Of a stretch of DNA of 10,378 nt, positions 1-7,276 are shown piece after piece. The notes under the pieces were generated by a model that saw only the letters and a list, made by a program, of their open reading frames with translations, searched no databases and was not told the DNA's origin. How positions within the stretch are numbered: position 1 is the stretch's first letter; each line of letters begins with the position of its first letter. Origin of the DNA: JBBQSF01 sp038214085 (GTDB taxonomy: Bacteria > Bacteroidota > Bacteroidia > Bacteroidales > CG2-30-32-10); the NCBI GenBank assembly GCA_038214085.1, contig JBBQSF010000111.1:1-10378 (forward strand). Reading direction: 5' to 3'. Made by a program: the position numbers and the translations under genes.

Positions 1-1982
1 GGCTGACCAATTTTTTTGATCATAAATGTTTTCGTGGTTTTAAAATCAAAACGGTTGTAATCAAAATCGCCGTTAAGCAATCCTTTAATTCCCCTGATGT
101 AATTGAAATATACCGAAGGATAGGGAGAACCCAGCGACAACTTGTAATTTGTTGTTTTTACAAATTTCTCCTTGTAACTGTAGCAAAGCATTAAAGCTGC
201 TTCGGTATAATCAAAATCGTTAATTAACACGGTTACATTTTCATTACTCAGGCCATATGCATAATCAGATGCTGCAGATTTTGCAGTTTGAGCCAGGCTT
301 ACTTTTGCCTTCAAATATTGTAGCGTGGTGAACTTGAAGAAAAGTTCTTTTTTTATTGATTTATCAAAAGCATTGAGCAGAAACTTGTTGTAAGAGTTAT
401 TTGCGATCAAAGGATTTTGTTCATTAAAACTTACACCACCGGTTTCAGTAATATCGTTTGAATAGGCTGCTCCTATTGAAATGCCTTTGTTTTTATAAAG
501 ATTAATTTCTAGGTCACCGCCATATTTGTATTCTTTGTCGCGAAAACCATAAGCAAAATAGCCACCAAGCGTCCAAATTTTAGATATTTTTTTGCTGGTG
601 TACAATCCTAATCCAAGGCGGAAACCCTCGTAATCGTTAAAATCAAGAATACGGTTAATGTCAATGTCGAAGGATTTAAATGGGACACGACCAGAAACAA
701 GTGCTTCAATCAAACGGATACTTCTGTCGAGATGTTCTTTTTTCCCAATGCTGTCTAATAGATGGTAAGTTCGGATTTCTTTTTCATCCAAATCTTCAAT
801 ACGGTATTTCTTCCAAATAGAATCGGTTGGATTTGTGTTTGAATTCAGTACTTCAACTTCTACATTAGAGAATACATTCTTTTTAATTTCGGGATTTATT
901 AATATATCCTTGATGTATGTTCGGCCTTCACCAACGAGTTTTACATTATTCAATGATAAGTTTTTAAATAAAAGGAATGAATTTAGTTGAGTAGGAAACC
1001 AGTATTTTTCGTTAATTAATTCATAATTTTGCTGAATTTTTATTCCCATACCACCTTCTTCCGGAAATGCGGGTTCGGCAATAACATTCTGAACAGCCCA
1101 TCCATTTGTGTTGATATATAGAATACCTTTTAAACCATCGAAATTTTTATTTCGCAACGGCCGAAAAGAAATTATAAATACAGAATCGCTTTTCTGGTAT
1201 AAAGTATCTTCGATGAGGAAAAAATAACTGTTCGGACTATTTTTACTCAATGGATTGAGATAATTTTTATCCATAATATTGATATACTCCTTGTAAAAAG
1301 AAAAGGATTGCAACTGAGTTACCAGCATTGCAAAAAGCGGATCTTTAAACCCTGATATTTTTGTAGCAATCAACTGTTCATTCACTTTGTCAGGATAAAG
1401 GAATTTTTTTTCGGAAACACTTTCCATCATGAAAAGATGTTGTTTCTCTAGGAATTCTTTTGCTTTGAAATAATTTGAATCTGTTTTTGAAGTGTCTTTT
1501 AGGAGCGAATCGGGATTTGCTGTAAAAATCATCTTATTATAAGCAGTATAAGAAAATGATTTCAGATTTTCTGGATTGTTTTTGTCGCGGTTATCAATCA
1601 CATTATAAATAATGCGGTGGGCGGGATTCTCGGTTGGGAAAATGACTACTTCCGAAAGTTGAATGTCCTTTTTATCAAGCAGAATGATTGTTTTTTTTAC
1701 ACCAGCAATCGGTGTGAATAAATAGGATTCATAGCCTACATAAGTAAATTTAATGGTATTGATAGGCAGAGCCTGAGAAATTTTAAAATTTCCATCAATA
1801 TCACTCGTGAATGCCTGGTTGATGTTGTTGACCTGAATACTGACAAAAGCCAGTACTTCTTTGGTCTTTGAATCTACGGTTGTGCCATAAACTGAATAAA
1901 CTTGTGCTGACAAGTTTCCCGATAGAGCAATACAAATAAGTAACAGAAGAATTAATGACCTTTTTCTTTTCAGAATGAGCAT
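1..1982 (-). CDS. DUF5686 / carboxypeptidase-like regulatory domain outer-membrane protein, C-terminus cut by window edge
   Basis: This frame is open from the ATG at 1982 to the window edge, giving 660 codons with no stop, so the C-terminus is missing. Residues 1-26 form a signal peptide (basic KRKR, then a Leu/Ile-rich core, ending LSA before Gln27). Residues about 28-105 look like a carboxypeptidase-like regulatory (CarboxypepD_reg) domain: a VYGTTVDSKT strand, AFVSI, the D-x-DG-F turn at 61-66 and YVGYES near 81-86. From about 118 (NPAHRIIYNVIDNRDKNNPE) it follows the DUF5686 family of Bacteroidota, large envelope proteins thought to form an outer-membrane barrel. The later residues alternate in beta-strand fashion (for example GFRLGLGLYTS, GGYFAYGFRD), which fits. 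The start lies 1 nt after the stop of the upstream propeller gene, so it is probably translationally coupled. The function of DUF5686 proteins is not established; the secreted propeller neighbours suggest a surface role (inference). Confidence 0.85.
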   Translation of the reverse strand, partial: MLILKRKRSLILLLLICIALSGNLSAQVYSVYGTTVDSKTKEVLAFVSIQVNNINQAFTSDIDGNFKISQALPINTIKFTYVGYESYLFTPIAGVKKTIILLDKKDIQLSEVVIFPTENPAHRIIYNVIDNRDKNNPENLKSFSYTAYNKMIFTANPDSLLKDTSKTDSNYFKAKEFLEKQHLFMMESVSEKKFLYPDKVNEQLIATKISGFKDPLFAMLVTQLQSFSFYKEYINIMDKNYLNPLSKNSPNSYFFLIEDTLYQKSDSVFIISFRPLRNKNFDGLKGILYINTNGWAVQNVIAEPAFPEEGGMGIKIQQNYELINEKYWFPTQLNSFLLFKNLSLNNVKLVGEGRTYIKDILINPEIKKNVFSNVEVEVLNSNTNPTDSIWKKYRIEDLDEKEIRTYHLLDSIGKKEHLDRSIRLIEALVSGRVPFKSFDIDINRILDFNDYEGFRLGLGLYTSKKISKIWTLGGYFAYGFRDKEYKYGGDLEINLYKNKGISIGAAYSNDITETGGVSFNEQNPLIANNSYNKFLLNAFDKSIKKELFFKFTTLQYLKAKVSLAQTAKSAASDYAYGLSNENVTVLINDFDYTEAALMLCYSYKEKFVKTTNYKLSLGSPYPSVYFNYIRGIKGLLNGDFDYNRFDFKTTKTFMIKKIGQ

Positions 1983-1983
1983 G

Positions 1984-3297
1984 TTACTTGTTGTCTTTCG
2001 CATTAACAGAAATTGCGTTAAGGTCGATTATTGCAGTCCATACGCTTGTTTTGGAGTGATCGTTCATTGATGTCCATATTGGTCGTACAATATTATTGTG
2101 AACTGCAATGCCATTATAGTCGCCCATAAAGGTATACGAATCAGGAGTAAAAGAGCGTTCGTTGATTTTAAAATTAGTAAATGTCTTTCCCCCATCAGTA
2201 CTTTGTGCCATGTAAACATCCGTTTTGTTATCGGTATAATTTCTGCGGTCGTAAAAAATAAAATAGATATTTCCGTTGGACTGATCAATACTCATCCAAG
2301 GCATAAACTGATTGGTACTTGTAGTGTCATCGTTAACTTTCTTAGGTTTTGTCCAGCTTTTTCCACCATCTCCTGATCTGGAAATTAAAATGTCGAGATC
2401 TTTTTTGCCTTTCTGCTTGTCGAACCAGGTAATATAAATATTGCCTCGGTATTCACTGTTGCTTACATCACAAGCAATAATAGGGAAGGAGTAGCAGCGG
2501 TAAACACCCGAAACCTCAAACGACCAGCTGCCTTTTGAAAATTCCGAAATAGTAATATCTTCCGAAAGCCAAGTAATTCCTGTATCCAGCGATTTGTCAA
2601 AAATAATTCCTTTAGAACTTGACCACGTGGTATATATTTCGCCATTAGGCCCCACAGCGGGCATTGCACCAAGAGCGAGTTTACCTTTCTCGTAATTTTT
2701 CCCGGGTTCTTTATTTATTTTTAAGCCTTTGGTCCAGGTTTTCCCCAGATCCTTAGAAACTGAAAATAAAATATCAGAATTTGATTTGTTGCCGCTGCTT
2801 TTTTCCTGAAGCTGTGTCCAAGTGACGTAAATATTATTGGTTGCAGGGTCAATTGCAGCCCAGTGCTTGTCCTGAGTATTGTTTTTATTTAGTCCCAAAA
2901 AAGTGCCCTTGTTCCATGTAATCCCGTTATCGTATGATTTCTGACAAACAAGACGATCGTATGCGTTATCGGAACTTGGAGTATTTGATAAGTGAAAATA
3001 ATAAAAGTTACCAATTGTATCAGAAATGATACAGGGATCTCCCCAAACACCTAACTTCGTTTTTAGCTTTTCGCTGCGCCAGGTTTTTCCGGTATCCGAC
3101 GAAAAATAATAATTGTCGATATTGGCACCTGCGACCAGAATATTTGGTTTTTTGGGATTTATGCAAATAGTGGTTTCTTCCGGATTGTCATAATCGCTGA
3201 TCATAATGTTTTTGTGCTGTGAAAATGCTGGTATTGAAAAAATAAACAGAAAAATGATCAATAAATGCCGGCTAAATATATTGCTTTGTGTTTTCAT
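1984..3297 (-). CDS. Secreted six-Asp-box beta-propeller protein (BNR/sialidase-fold), downstream paralogue
   Basis: This 437-residue protein starts at the ATG at 3297, 1 nt after the stop of its paralogue. A TTG at 3315 would add six residues inside the upstream gene and is less likely. Residues 1-26 are a signal peptide ending AFS before Gln27. Six Asp-box motifs (S-x-D-x-G-x-T/S-W/F) lie at about 66-73, 121-128, 181-188, 236-243, 308-315 and 366-373, spaced as one per blade of a six-bladed propeller. Other landmarks are WGDPC (about 85-89), DKHWAAIDP, VTWTQ, VGPNGEIY, FYDRR and GDYNGI followed by VRPIWT near the C-terminus. Such proteins are often labelled exo-alpha-sialidase or glycosyl hydrolase, but I see no FRIP-type arginine motif, so catalysis is unsupported. 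No T9SS-type C-terminal sorting domain is visible: the chain ends soon after the last blade. It is probably periplasmic or secreted; the ligand is unknown. Confidence 0.87.
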   Translation of the reverse strand: MKTQSNIFSRHLLIIFLFIFSIPAFSQHKNIMISDYDNPEETTICINPKKPNILVAGANIDNYYFSSDTGKTWRSEKLKTKLGVWGDPCIISDTIGNFYYFHLSNTPSSDNAYDRLVCQKSYDNGITWNKGTFLGLNKNNTQDKHWAAIDPATNNIYVTWTQLQEKSSGNKSNSDILFSVSKDLGKTWTKGLKINKEPGKNYEKGKLALGAMPAVGPNGEIYTTWSSSKGIIFDKSLDTGITWLSEDITISEFSKGSWSFEVSGVYRCYSFPIIACDVSNSEYRGNIYITWFDKQKGKKDLDILISRSGDGGKSWTKPKKVNDDTTSTNQFMPWMSIDQSNGNIYFIFYDRRNYTDNKTDVYMAQSTDGGKTFTNFKINERSFTPDSYTFMGDYNGIAVHNNIVRPIWTSMNDHSKTSVWTAIIDLNAISVNAKDNK

Positions 3298-3298
3298 A

Positions 3299-4591
3299 TT
3301 ATTTTGATTTATCAATTAGTGATGTATTAATAATTGCAGTCCAAACGGAAAGCCGTGTATATTCATCAAGGCGCGTCCATATAGGTCTTACAATGTCATT
3401 ATAAGCTGAAATATTATTATAATCGCCCATAAAAATAAGACTATTTGGCGAAAAGGGGTTAGTACTTATTTTAATATTTTTAAAGGTTGCGCCACCATCA
3501 GTAGATCGTGCCAAGAATACATCGGTTCTTTTGTCTTTGTATTTGCGTCTGTCGTAGAACACAATATTTATATTTCCGTTTACTGGATCCACGGCCATCC
3601 AGGTTAAAAACTGTTGGCGTTTGGTAGTGTCGTTGTTCACTTTAATGGGTTGACACCAAGTTGTGCCATTATCATTAGATTTTGCAATAAAAATGTCGTT
3701 GTTATTTTCTCCGTTTCGCTGGTCGGCCCAATTTATATATATTGTGCCTTTATTTTCGGAATTGCTGATATCGCAACATGTTACGGGCATGCCGTTGCAT
3801 CTGGATAAACCTTCAACATCAGAACACCATCCACCCGGCATATCCGAAACAAAAATATCTTTATCAAGCCATGTTTTGCCTGAGTCGAGAGATCGATCGA
3901 AGAAAATTCCTTTTTCTCCAGCCCACGATACAAATATTTCACCATTTGGACCAACTGCTGGAACAGCTCCTTCAACAGTTTTGTCATCATCAAGGCAATC
4001 TCCGCCTTTTTCATCAAGCCTTACAGCTTTCGACCATGTATTGCCGCCATCAAAAGATGAAGTAAATAAAATATGAGTAGAGTCGGTTTTTTCCTTGCTG
4101 TCGTATTTGTCAAATTGTGTCCATGTAACATATATTCCATTGGTTTTGGGATCAAAAACCGCCCAGTGTTTATCCTGCGCTTTTTTTCCATTCAGTCCGG
4201 AATAGGTTCCTGATGACCATGACATGCCACCATCTGTTGATTTTTGGCAAACAGTGCGATCAATCCAGCTTCCGTTTGGCGGATTTGAAAGATGGAAATA
4301 ATAGAAATTTCCTGATGTATCCGCAATAATACATGGATCGCCCCATACTCCGAATTTGCTTTCTAGAATGCCGGAATGCCATGTTTTACCGGTATCCGAC
4401 GAAAAATAAAAATTGTTGATATTTGATCCAGCAGCAATATTCGAAGGGTTTTTCGGATTGATACAGATGGTAACTTCTTCTGGCTCGTTCTTACTTGAAA
4501 TCAGAACATTTTTGTGTTGGCTTAGGCAAATTGCTGATTGCAAAAACAAAATTAAGAAAATGAGAACCGAATATTTATTGGTTGAAGTCAT
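3299..4591 (-). CDS. Secreted six-Asp-box beta-propeller protein (BNR/sialidase-fold), upstream paralogue
   Basis: This 430-residue protein starts at the ATG at 4591, 4 nt after the stop of the MazG-like gene. Residues 1-24 are a signal peptide ending CLS before Gln25; there is no proper lipobox although a Cys lies at 22. Asp boxes are at 64-71, 118-125, 179-186, 234-241, 305-312 and 363-370. It aligns along its whole length with the downstream gene (shared WGDPCII, FYYFHLSN, DKHWA, VTWTQ, VGPNGEI, FYDRR, GDYN, IVRPIWT, SVWTAII), so the pair arose by tandem duplication. Mature-chain cysteines at 43, 87, 115, 265 and 273 are shared with the paralogue, while 199, 256, 272 and 313 occur only here. 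These may be extra disulfides or a metal or substrate site (inference). As in the paralogue, no canonical sialidase active-site signature or C-terminal secretion domain is seen. Function unknown. Confidence 0.88.
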   Translation of the reverse strand: MTSTNKYSVLIFLILFLQSAICLSQHKNVLISSKNEPEEVTICINPKNPSNIAAGSNINNFYFSSDTGKTWHSGILESKFGVWGDPCIIADTSGNFYYFHLSNPPNGSWIDRTVCQKSTDGGMSWSSGTYSGLNGKKAQDKHWAVFDPKTNGIYVTWTQFDKYDSKEKTDSTHILFTSSFDGGNTWSKAVRLDEKGGDCLDDDKTVEGAVPAVGPNGEIFVSWAGEKGIFFDRSLDSGKTWLDKDIFVSDMPGGWCSDVEGLSRCNGMPVTCCDISNSENKGTIYINWADQRNGENNNDIFIAKSNDNGTTWCQPIKVNNDTTKRQQFLTWMAVDPVNGNINIVFYDRRKYKDKRTDVFLARSTDGGATFKNIKISTNPFSPNSLIFMGDYNNISAYNDIVRPIWTRLDEYTRLSVWTAIINTSLIDKSK

Positions 4592-4595
4592 TAGC

Positions 4596-4922
4596 CTATT
4601 TCAATTTTGGATTATTTATATGCCGCTTCGAATCCCTCATTGTTTTTTTAGAAAGATTTTTTTCAAATGCATCAGTAAGATCAATTCCCGTTTGATTGGC
4701 AATACAAATCAAAACAAACAATACATCGGCCAGTTCATCGGCAAGCTCGGGATTTGTATCTGTTTCCTTATAGGATTGTTCCCCATATTCACGGACAATT
4801 ATTCTTGCAACTTCGCCAACTTCTTCTGTAAGAATAGCCATATTGGTGAGTTCATTAAAGTAACGAACACCTTTTTCTTTTATCCATTGATCAACTAACT
4901 GTTGTAATTGCTGTAAAGTCAT
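4596..4922 (-). CDS. MazG-like nucleotide pyrophosphohydrolase
   Basis: This 108-residue all-alpha NTP pyrophosphohydrolase of the MazG type would hydrolyse (d)NTPs to the monophosphate and pyrophosphate, a house-cleaning reaction. The Mg-binding signature is visible as EEVGE (residues 33-37) in the first core helix and ELAD (63-66) in the next, with the usual hydrophobic run VLFVLICIANQTGIDL after it. The length fits the small single-domain class rather than two-domain E. coli MazG. The frame stays open upstream to 4988, but those 22 residues lie mostly inside dtd. The ATG at 4922 (MTLQQLQQLVDQW) gives the normal length and begins 13 nt after the dtd stop. From memory, a dtd followed by this gene is common in Bacteroidota, often with deoC next; here the propeller genes take that place. 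The exact nucleotide substrate cannot be read from sequence. Confidence 0.88.
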   Translation of the reverse strand: MTLQQLQQLVDQWIKEKGVRYFNELTNMAILTEEVGEVARIIVREYGEQSYKETDTNPELADELADVLFVLICIANQTGIDLTDAFEKNLSKKTMRDSKRHINNPKLK

Positions 4923-4935
4923 AGTTTGCAAACGA

Positions 4936-5388
4936 TTATTCTTTGTTTTTAGTATCGATAGTAATTGTAACAGGTCCTTCGTTAACAAGAAATATATTCA
5001 TCATGGCACCGAAAATACCTGACTTGACTGGTCTGGATAATTCGGAGGATAAAAAAGTTATAAAATGCTCATAAAGCGGGATAGCAGTTTCAGGCTTAGC
5101 GGCTTTGATATAGTAAGGGCGGTTTCCTTTTTTTGTAAGTGCATGGAGTGTAAATTGGCTAACCACAAGAATTTCACCGTTTACTTCTTGAACTGAAAGA
5201 TTCATTTTTCCGTCTGAATCACTGAATATTCGCAGTTGAATTATCTTTTTTGCAAGCCATCGTAAATCTTCAATGTTGTCAGATTCTTCAAATCCTGCAA
5301 AAATGAGCAGACCTTGTCCGATTTCGGCATAAATTTTATTTTCTATGGTAACTGACGATTTGGAAACTCTTTGAATAACAACCCGCAT
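4936..5388 (-). CDS. dtd: D-aminoacyl-tRNA deacylase
   Basis: This 150-residue cytosolic enzyme removes D-amino acids (and mischarged glycine) from tRNA as a chirality proofreader. The start MRVVIQRVSKSSV is the usual N-terminus of the family. The conserved SQFT motif is at 77-80, followed by TKKGNRP (85-91); the cross-subunit Gly-cisPro-type loop is seen as NEGPVT at 136-141, preceded by GIFGAM at 124-129. Length and motif spacing are those of a complete bacterial Dtd dimer subunit, with nothing missing. It lies 56 nt downstream of the sigma-factor gene and 13 nt upstream of the MazG-like gene, within one likely operon. No Shine-Dalgarno motif precedes the ATG, as is usual in this phylum. 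Confidence 0.96.
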   Translation of the reverse strand: MRVVIQRVSKSSVTIENKIYAEIGQGLLIFAGFEESDNIEDLRWLAKKIIQLRIFSDSDGKMNLSVQEVNGEILVVSQFTLHALTKKGNRPYYIKAAKPETAIPLYEHFITFLSSELSRPVKSGIFGAMMNIFLVNEGPVTITIDTKNKE

Positions 5389-5444
5389 TAACTGTTTTTC
5401 TGTAAAATTAATAGAAATTGCAATGGGAAAAACAGGATTCTATA

Positions 5445-6053
5445 TTAAATTGCTTCCTGTGAGTTTTTAAGAATGTTGAAAAGAAACTCTCTGGCTCTGA
5501 ATAACTGTGCCTTAACAGTTCCCAATGGCAACTTTAATTCTTCTGAAATTTCTTCATACGAAAGTTCCTGAAAATAGCGCATATCAACCAGCGTTTTGTA
5601 TCTGGGTTTGAGCTTTTCCACAATTTCTCGCATGAGTTTTATTTTCTGTTTTTTGATAAAATACTCTTCTGGATCTGGTACCTGAGCTGGAATATTTTGA
5701 GCCATTTCCGAGCCTTCGACATTGTCGTAAGATTTGTCAATGGATAGCGTCATCTTTTTCTTTTTCCTAATGAAATCGATGCAATTATTCGATGCAATTT
5801 TGAACAACCAAGTGCTAAATGCGTAATCAGGTGTGTACTGATGAAGTTTTTTGAATGCCTTTCCGAAAGCTTCTATCGTAAGATCGTCGGCATCATCAGT
5901 ATCATTGGTCATTTTCAACAGCATGAAATAAATGGAATCACGGTAATTGTTCATCAATTCCGCATAAGCTTTCTGATCGCCATTGTCAACAGCACGCTTA
6001 ACCAGCAAAAAATCACGCTGAGCTTTATCTGTAAGATGTGCCGTTACTTCCAT
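5445..6053 (-). CDS. ECF-type sigma-70 family RNA polymerase sigma factor
   Basis: This 202-residue protein has the two-domain layout of group 4 (ECF) sigma factors. Region 2 spans about 22-100, with the D-rich core-binding helix (DTDDADDLTIEAFGKAF, 51-67) and the FSTWLFKIASNNCIDFIRKKKK stretch, cut here to its core FSTWLFKIA, at 79-87 for -10 recognition. A linker with an acidic, Pro-containing stretch (111-130) follows. Region 4 (about 148-195) carries the helix-turn-helix LSYEEISEELKLPLGTVKAQ (164-183) for -35 binding. The gene overlaps the end of the glycosyltransferase gene by 10 nt, so the two are probably translated together. A weak AAGGG lies about 8 nt before the ATG. No anti-sigma factor is encoded next to it; dtd follows. 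Its regulon cannot be inferred, though autoregulation of this operon is possible. The call as an ECF sigma is firm, the subgroup is not. Confidence 0.94.
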   Translation of the reverse strand: MEVTAHLTDKAQRDFLLVKRAVDNGDQKAYAELMNNYRDSIYFMLLKMTNDTDDADDLTIEAFGKAFKKLHQYTPDYAFSTWLFKIASNNCIDFIRKKKKMTLSIDKSYDNVEGSEMAQNIPAQVPDPEEYFIKKQKIKLMREIVEKLKPRYKTLVDMRYFQELSYEEISEELKLPLGTVKAQLFRAREFLFNILKNSQEAI

Positions 6054-7195
6054 TTTGTATCCCTTACGAAAAAATTTGCTAATACAAAAAGCGGGTTAAT
6101 AAAAATAAATAAAAAATCTAACAATGGCGAAATTAACAATAAATTTCTTTCCTGCAACTTCACCATATTTTTTTTGAGAATTATCAACTGTGATATAACT
6201 TTCAGAATAAATAACGCACAAACAGGAACTATAGTATAGAAACTTTGTTGCCATATCAAAAAGCCTATCAAAACGAAAAAGCATGAATAAAAAATAAAAT
6301 TGCTAAATACAAACCCTGATAAAAATAGTTTATGCGAAAATTTGTAAAATTTACCAGTACTTGCGTGTCGTTTTTTTTGCCTTCGCCAGTCGGCAAAAGT
6401 TTTTTTTGCTTCGGAAACTGTATGTGCAGAAACGGCCAGTTCAATGGCAACATTATTCTTTTTTGCAACCTGATTTATAAAAATATCATCGTCGCCCGAT
6501 TTTACATGGTAATGCGAAGTGAATCCTTTATTCTCCATAAAGAGCGATTTCTTATAGGCTAGATTCCTGCCAACACCCATATAAGTTTTCTTCAAAAGTG
6601 AAAATGAAAAATACTGTATCGCAATCATCACAGTATCAAAGCGAATTAATTTATTCAGGAAACCTTTCTGCAACTTATAACCACTATAACCCAGTACAAT
6701 ATCTGTTTTGTTGCTGAAATTGTTCTGCATGTCCATTATCCAGTGGTTGCTTTTTGGCCAGCAATCTGCATCAGTGAGCAATAGCAAATCATTTGCAGCT
6801 GATTTTATTCCCACTGCAAGTGCAAATTTTTTGCCTCCAAAAAAGTTCACATTTTCTTTAATGGTGGCAATTTTTAGGTGTGGATATTTGATCGTAAAAT
6901 CATGAAGCAGATATTCAGTCTCATCATCCGAGCAATCATTTACAACTAAAACTTCAAAATCAGGATAATCCTGTTCCAGAATAAGAGGTAAATTCCGCTT
7001 TAAATTGTTGTATTCGTTTCGGGCACAAATAACAACCGATAATGGTAAATATTGCTGCGGTTCAGGTTTCTTTTTGTAAAATGCCAGCCTGCCGAACACT
7101 ACCCAGTAATAAATTAACTGAACAAATACTCCCAAAGCAAATGCAATAAATAAATAAAAATTTATATCGTTGTCATAAAGTGCATCAAAAAACAT
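6044..7195 (-). CDS. Membrane-anchored family 2 glycosyltransferase
   Basis: This 383-residue GT-A fold transferase uses an activated sugar donor; the acceptor is unknown, with envelope polysaccharide or glycolipid likely. One N-terminal membrane segment (about 12-34) precedes a cytosolic catalytic domain: VVICARNE (54-61), VVNDCSDDE (84-92), GGKKFAL (120-126), the metal/nucleotide-binding TDAD (141-144), GRNLAYKKSLF (209-219), a putative catalytic acid in SGDDD (233-237) and a QKKRH element (273-277) in the place of the processive QxxRW motif. Three hydrophobic segments follow at about 292-314, 319-340 and 352-374. The start at 7195 is chosen because a strong GGAGGG lies 3 nt upstream; the frame extends to a TTG at 7234, but that lacks such support and would cover the putative -7 element. 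It is the first gene of the leftward operon and overlaps the sigma-factor gene by 10 nt. Confidence 0.9.
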   Translation of the reverse strand: MFFDALYDNDINFYLFIAFALGVFVQLIYYWVVFGRLAFYKKKPEPQQYLPLSVVICARNEYNNLKRNLPLILEQDYPDFEVLVVNDCSDDETEYLLHDFTIKYPHLKIATIKENVNFFGGKKFALAVGIKSAANDLLLLTDADCWPKSNHWIMDMQNNFSNKTDIVLGYSGYKLQKGFLNKLIRFDTVMIAIQYFSFSLLKKTYMGVGRNLAYKKSLFMENKGFTSHYHVKSGDDDIFINQVAKKNNVAIELAVSAHTVSEAKKTFADWRRQKKRHASTGKFYKFSHKLFLSGFVFSNFIFYSCFFVLIGFLIWQQSFYTIVPVCALFILKVISQLIILKKNMVKLQERNLLLISPLLDFLFIFINPLFVLANFFVRDTKWK

Positions 7196-7198
7196 TTT

Positions 7199-7204
7199 CC
7201 CTCC
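7199..7204 (-). promoter_or_regulatory. Strong Shine-Dalgarno GGAGGG for the glycosyltransferase
   Basis: The minus strand reads GGAGGG 3 nt before the ATG at 7195. This decides the start over the upstream TTG at 7234. It is the only clear purine-rich ribosome-binding site in the window; the other genes have A/T-rich leaders with at most weak matches. Confidence 0.7.
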
Positions 7205-7215
7205 AAATTGAATTA

Positions 7216-7223
7216 CAAAAGTA
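7216..7223 (-). promoter_or_regulatory. Putative -7 element (TACTTTTG) for the leftward operon
   Basis: The minus strand reads TACTTTTG, a full match to the Bacteroidota -7 consensus TAnnTTTG. It ends 20 nt before the ATG of the glycosyltransferase, a sensible leader length. No good TTTG -33 partner is seen 19-21 nt upstream, so the call rests on the -7 match and its position. Confidence 0.5.
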
Positions 7224-7245
7224 TCTATTCTCAAAATTTAACCTT

Positions 7246-7253
7246 TATCTTTG
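7246..7253 (+). promoter_or_regulatory. Putative -7 element (TATCTTTG) for tgt
   Basis: The plus strand reads TATCTTTG, a full match to TAnnTTTG, ending 23 nt before the GTG start of tgt. A -33 TTTG at the usual spacing is not evident. With the element at 7216-7223 on the other strand it forms a back-to-back pair with 22 nt between the two. Confidence 0.5.
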
Positions 7254-7276
7254 AAAAAATTTTATAAACAATTTAA

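Noticed and set aside
1984..3315. Longer propeller start at TTG 3315 (six more residues).
   Set aside because: It overlaps the upstream gene, needs a rare start codon, and the ATG at 3297 leaves a clean signal peptide and the same 1-nt junction as the next gene.
3663..4076. 137-residue plus-strand open frame antisense to the upstream propeller gene.
   Set aside because: It has no recognisable domain and lies wholly within a well-supported gene; it looks like a reading-frame shadow of that gene.
4924..4933. Perfect 10-bp palindrome GTTTGCAAAC between dtd and the MazG-like gene, as an operator.
   Set aside because: About ten such palindromes are expected by chance in a window of this size, and no second copy or promoter supports it.
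4596..4988. Longer MazG-like start at 4988.
   Set aside because: The extra 22 residues lie mainly inside dtd and lie outside the usual family length; the ATG at 4922 follows the dtd stop and gives a standard N-terminus.
5389..5444. Internal promoter before dtd (minus strand TAATTTTA).
   Set aside because: The -7 match is imperfect and no TTTG lies at 19-21 nt; in AT-rich DNA this is weak evidence.
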